From Fodinibius roseus (GTDB lineage: Bacteria > Bacteroidota > Rhodothermia > Balneolales > Balneolaceae): a DNA stretch of 64,000 nt. A program made the position numbers and the translations under genes. Positions 63,953 to 64,000 of this stretch are shown here, one piece after another; within the stretch, counting starts at the first letter, position 1; each line of letters begins with the position of its first letter. The stretch lies in assembly GCF_900129315.1 (NCBI RefSeq), contig NZ_FQUS01000006.1:185791-249790 (forward strand). The letters run 5' to 3'. Below the pieces are notes generated by a model, which was not told where the DNA came from, ran no database searches, and saw only the letters and a list, made by a program, of their open reading frames with translations.

Positions 63953-64000
63953 CTACACCCACTCGTTGACGTGGGTTCCCTGCCCGACGGTAATCTCCCG
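63953..64000 (-). CDS. C-terminal end of an unidentified gene (partial)
   Basis: Fifteen codons, REITVGQGTHVNEWV, then TAG, open to the window edge. Too short to name. Confidence 0.3.
   Translation of the reverse strand, partial: REITVGQGTHVNEWV

Noticed and set aside
1..64000. CRISPR arrays, rRNA operons, prophage
   Set aside because: No regularly spaced repeats, rRNA signatures or phage structural genes seen other than the T6SS sheath and baseplate genes.

Overview
The window is bacterial chromosome, most like the Bacteroidota/Rhodothermota/Balneolota group. The main reasons are a Bacteroidota-type YidC beginning MDRN, many short lipoproteins with SPII signals, a membrane AraC-type regulator relic, and a type VI secretion cluster of subtype iii (TssN, TssO and TssP present, no TssJ/L/M seen). 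The placement near Balneolaceae is inference. All GC remarks are by eye.

Region 1 (1-17.2 kb) is core genome. It holds a 5'-cut MurF-like ligase, an M24 aminopeptidase P, a PD-(D/E)XK HSDR_N protein, the rpmH-rnpA-yidD-yidC operon, and divergent secA followed after 6 bp by a polyphosphate-glucokinase-like gene. Then come a lipoprotein-type methyltransferase, a ferredoxin/flavodoxin reductase, a dienelactone hydrolase, a membrane protein, a PQQ-type sugar dehydrogenase and tRNA-Arg(TCG).

Region 2 (about 17.2-33.4 kb) looks like an AT-richer accessory island. Its left edge lies next to the tRNA and is an IS256-family element whose transposase is broken by about four frameshifts. Inside are an integron attC-like site (20646-20778), CPBP and DUF6064 membrane proteins, and a zinc-free MDR oxidoreductase. 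There is also a scrambled locus in which a DUF4386 gene is cut and a piece of an AraC-type membrane regulator is inverted. A tight four-gene operon follows: serine hydrolase, 55-aa Cys/His protein, lipoprotein hydrolase, outer-membrane barrel. The island also carries a frameshifted nitroreductase relic joined to a DUF6544-like tail, and a PAS stump.

Region 3 (33.4-51 kb) holds an acidic DUF4382-like lipoprotein and a Cus/Czc heavy-metal RND efflux operon with two His-rich partners. Next is an SOS-like neighbourhood of a DinB polymerase, an unknown 120-aa gene and LexA. Both promoters there carry the same ATGAAAA direct repeat with a 12-bp period. MscS, Pmp3, a histidine kinase, an alkaline phosphatase and a GIY-YIG nuclease complete the region.

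Region 4 (51.2-63.5 kb) is the T6SSiii cluster. The plus arm is a dead NlpC/P60-like lipoprotein, tssG and tssN. It converges on a minus arm transcribed clpV-tssB-tssC-tssE-tssF-tssP-tssK-tssO. Hcp, VgrG, PAAR, TssR and effectors are not in the window.

A dispersed short repeat with complementary ends (GGCTTTG...CAAAGCC) occurs six times. Three of the copies sit at the left edge, at the convergence point and at the right edge of the T6SS cluster.
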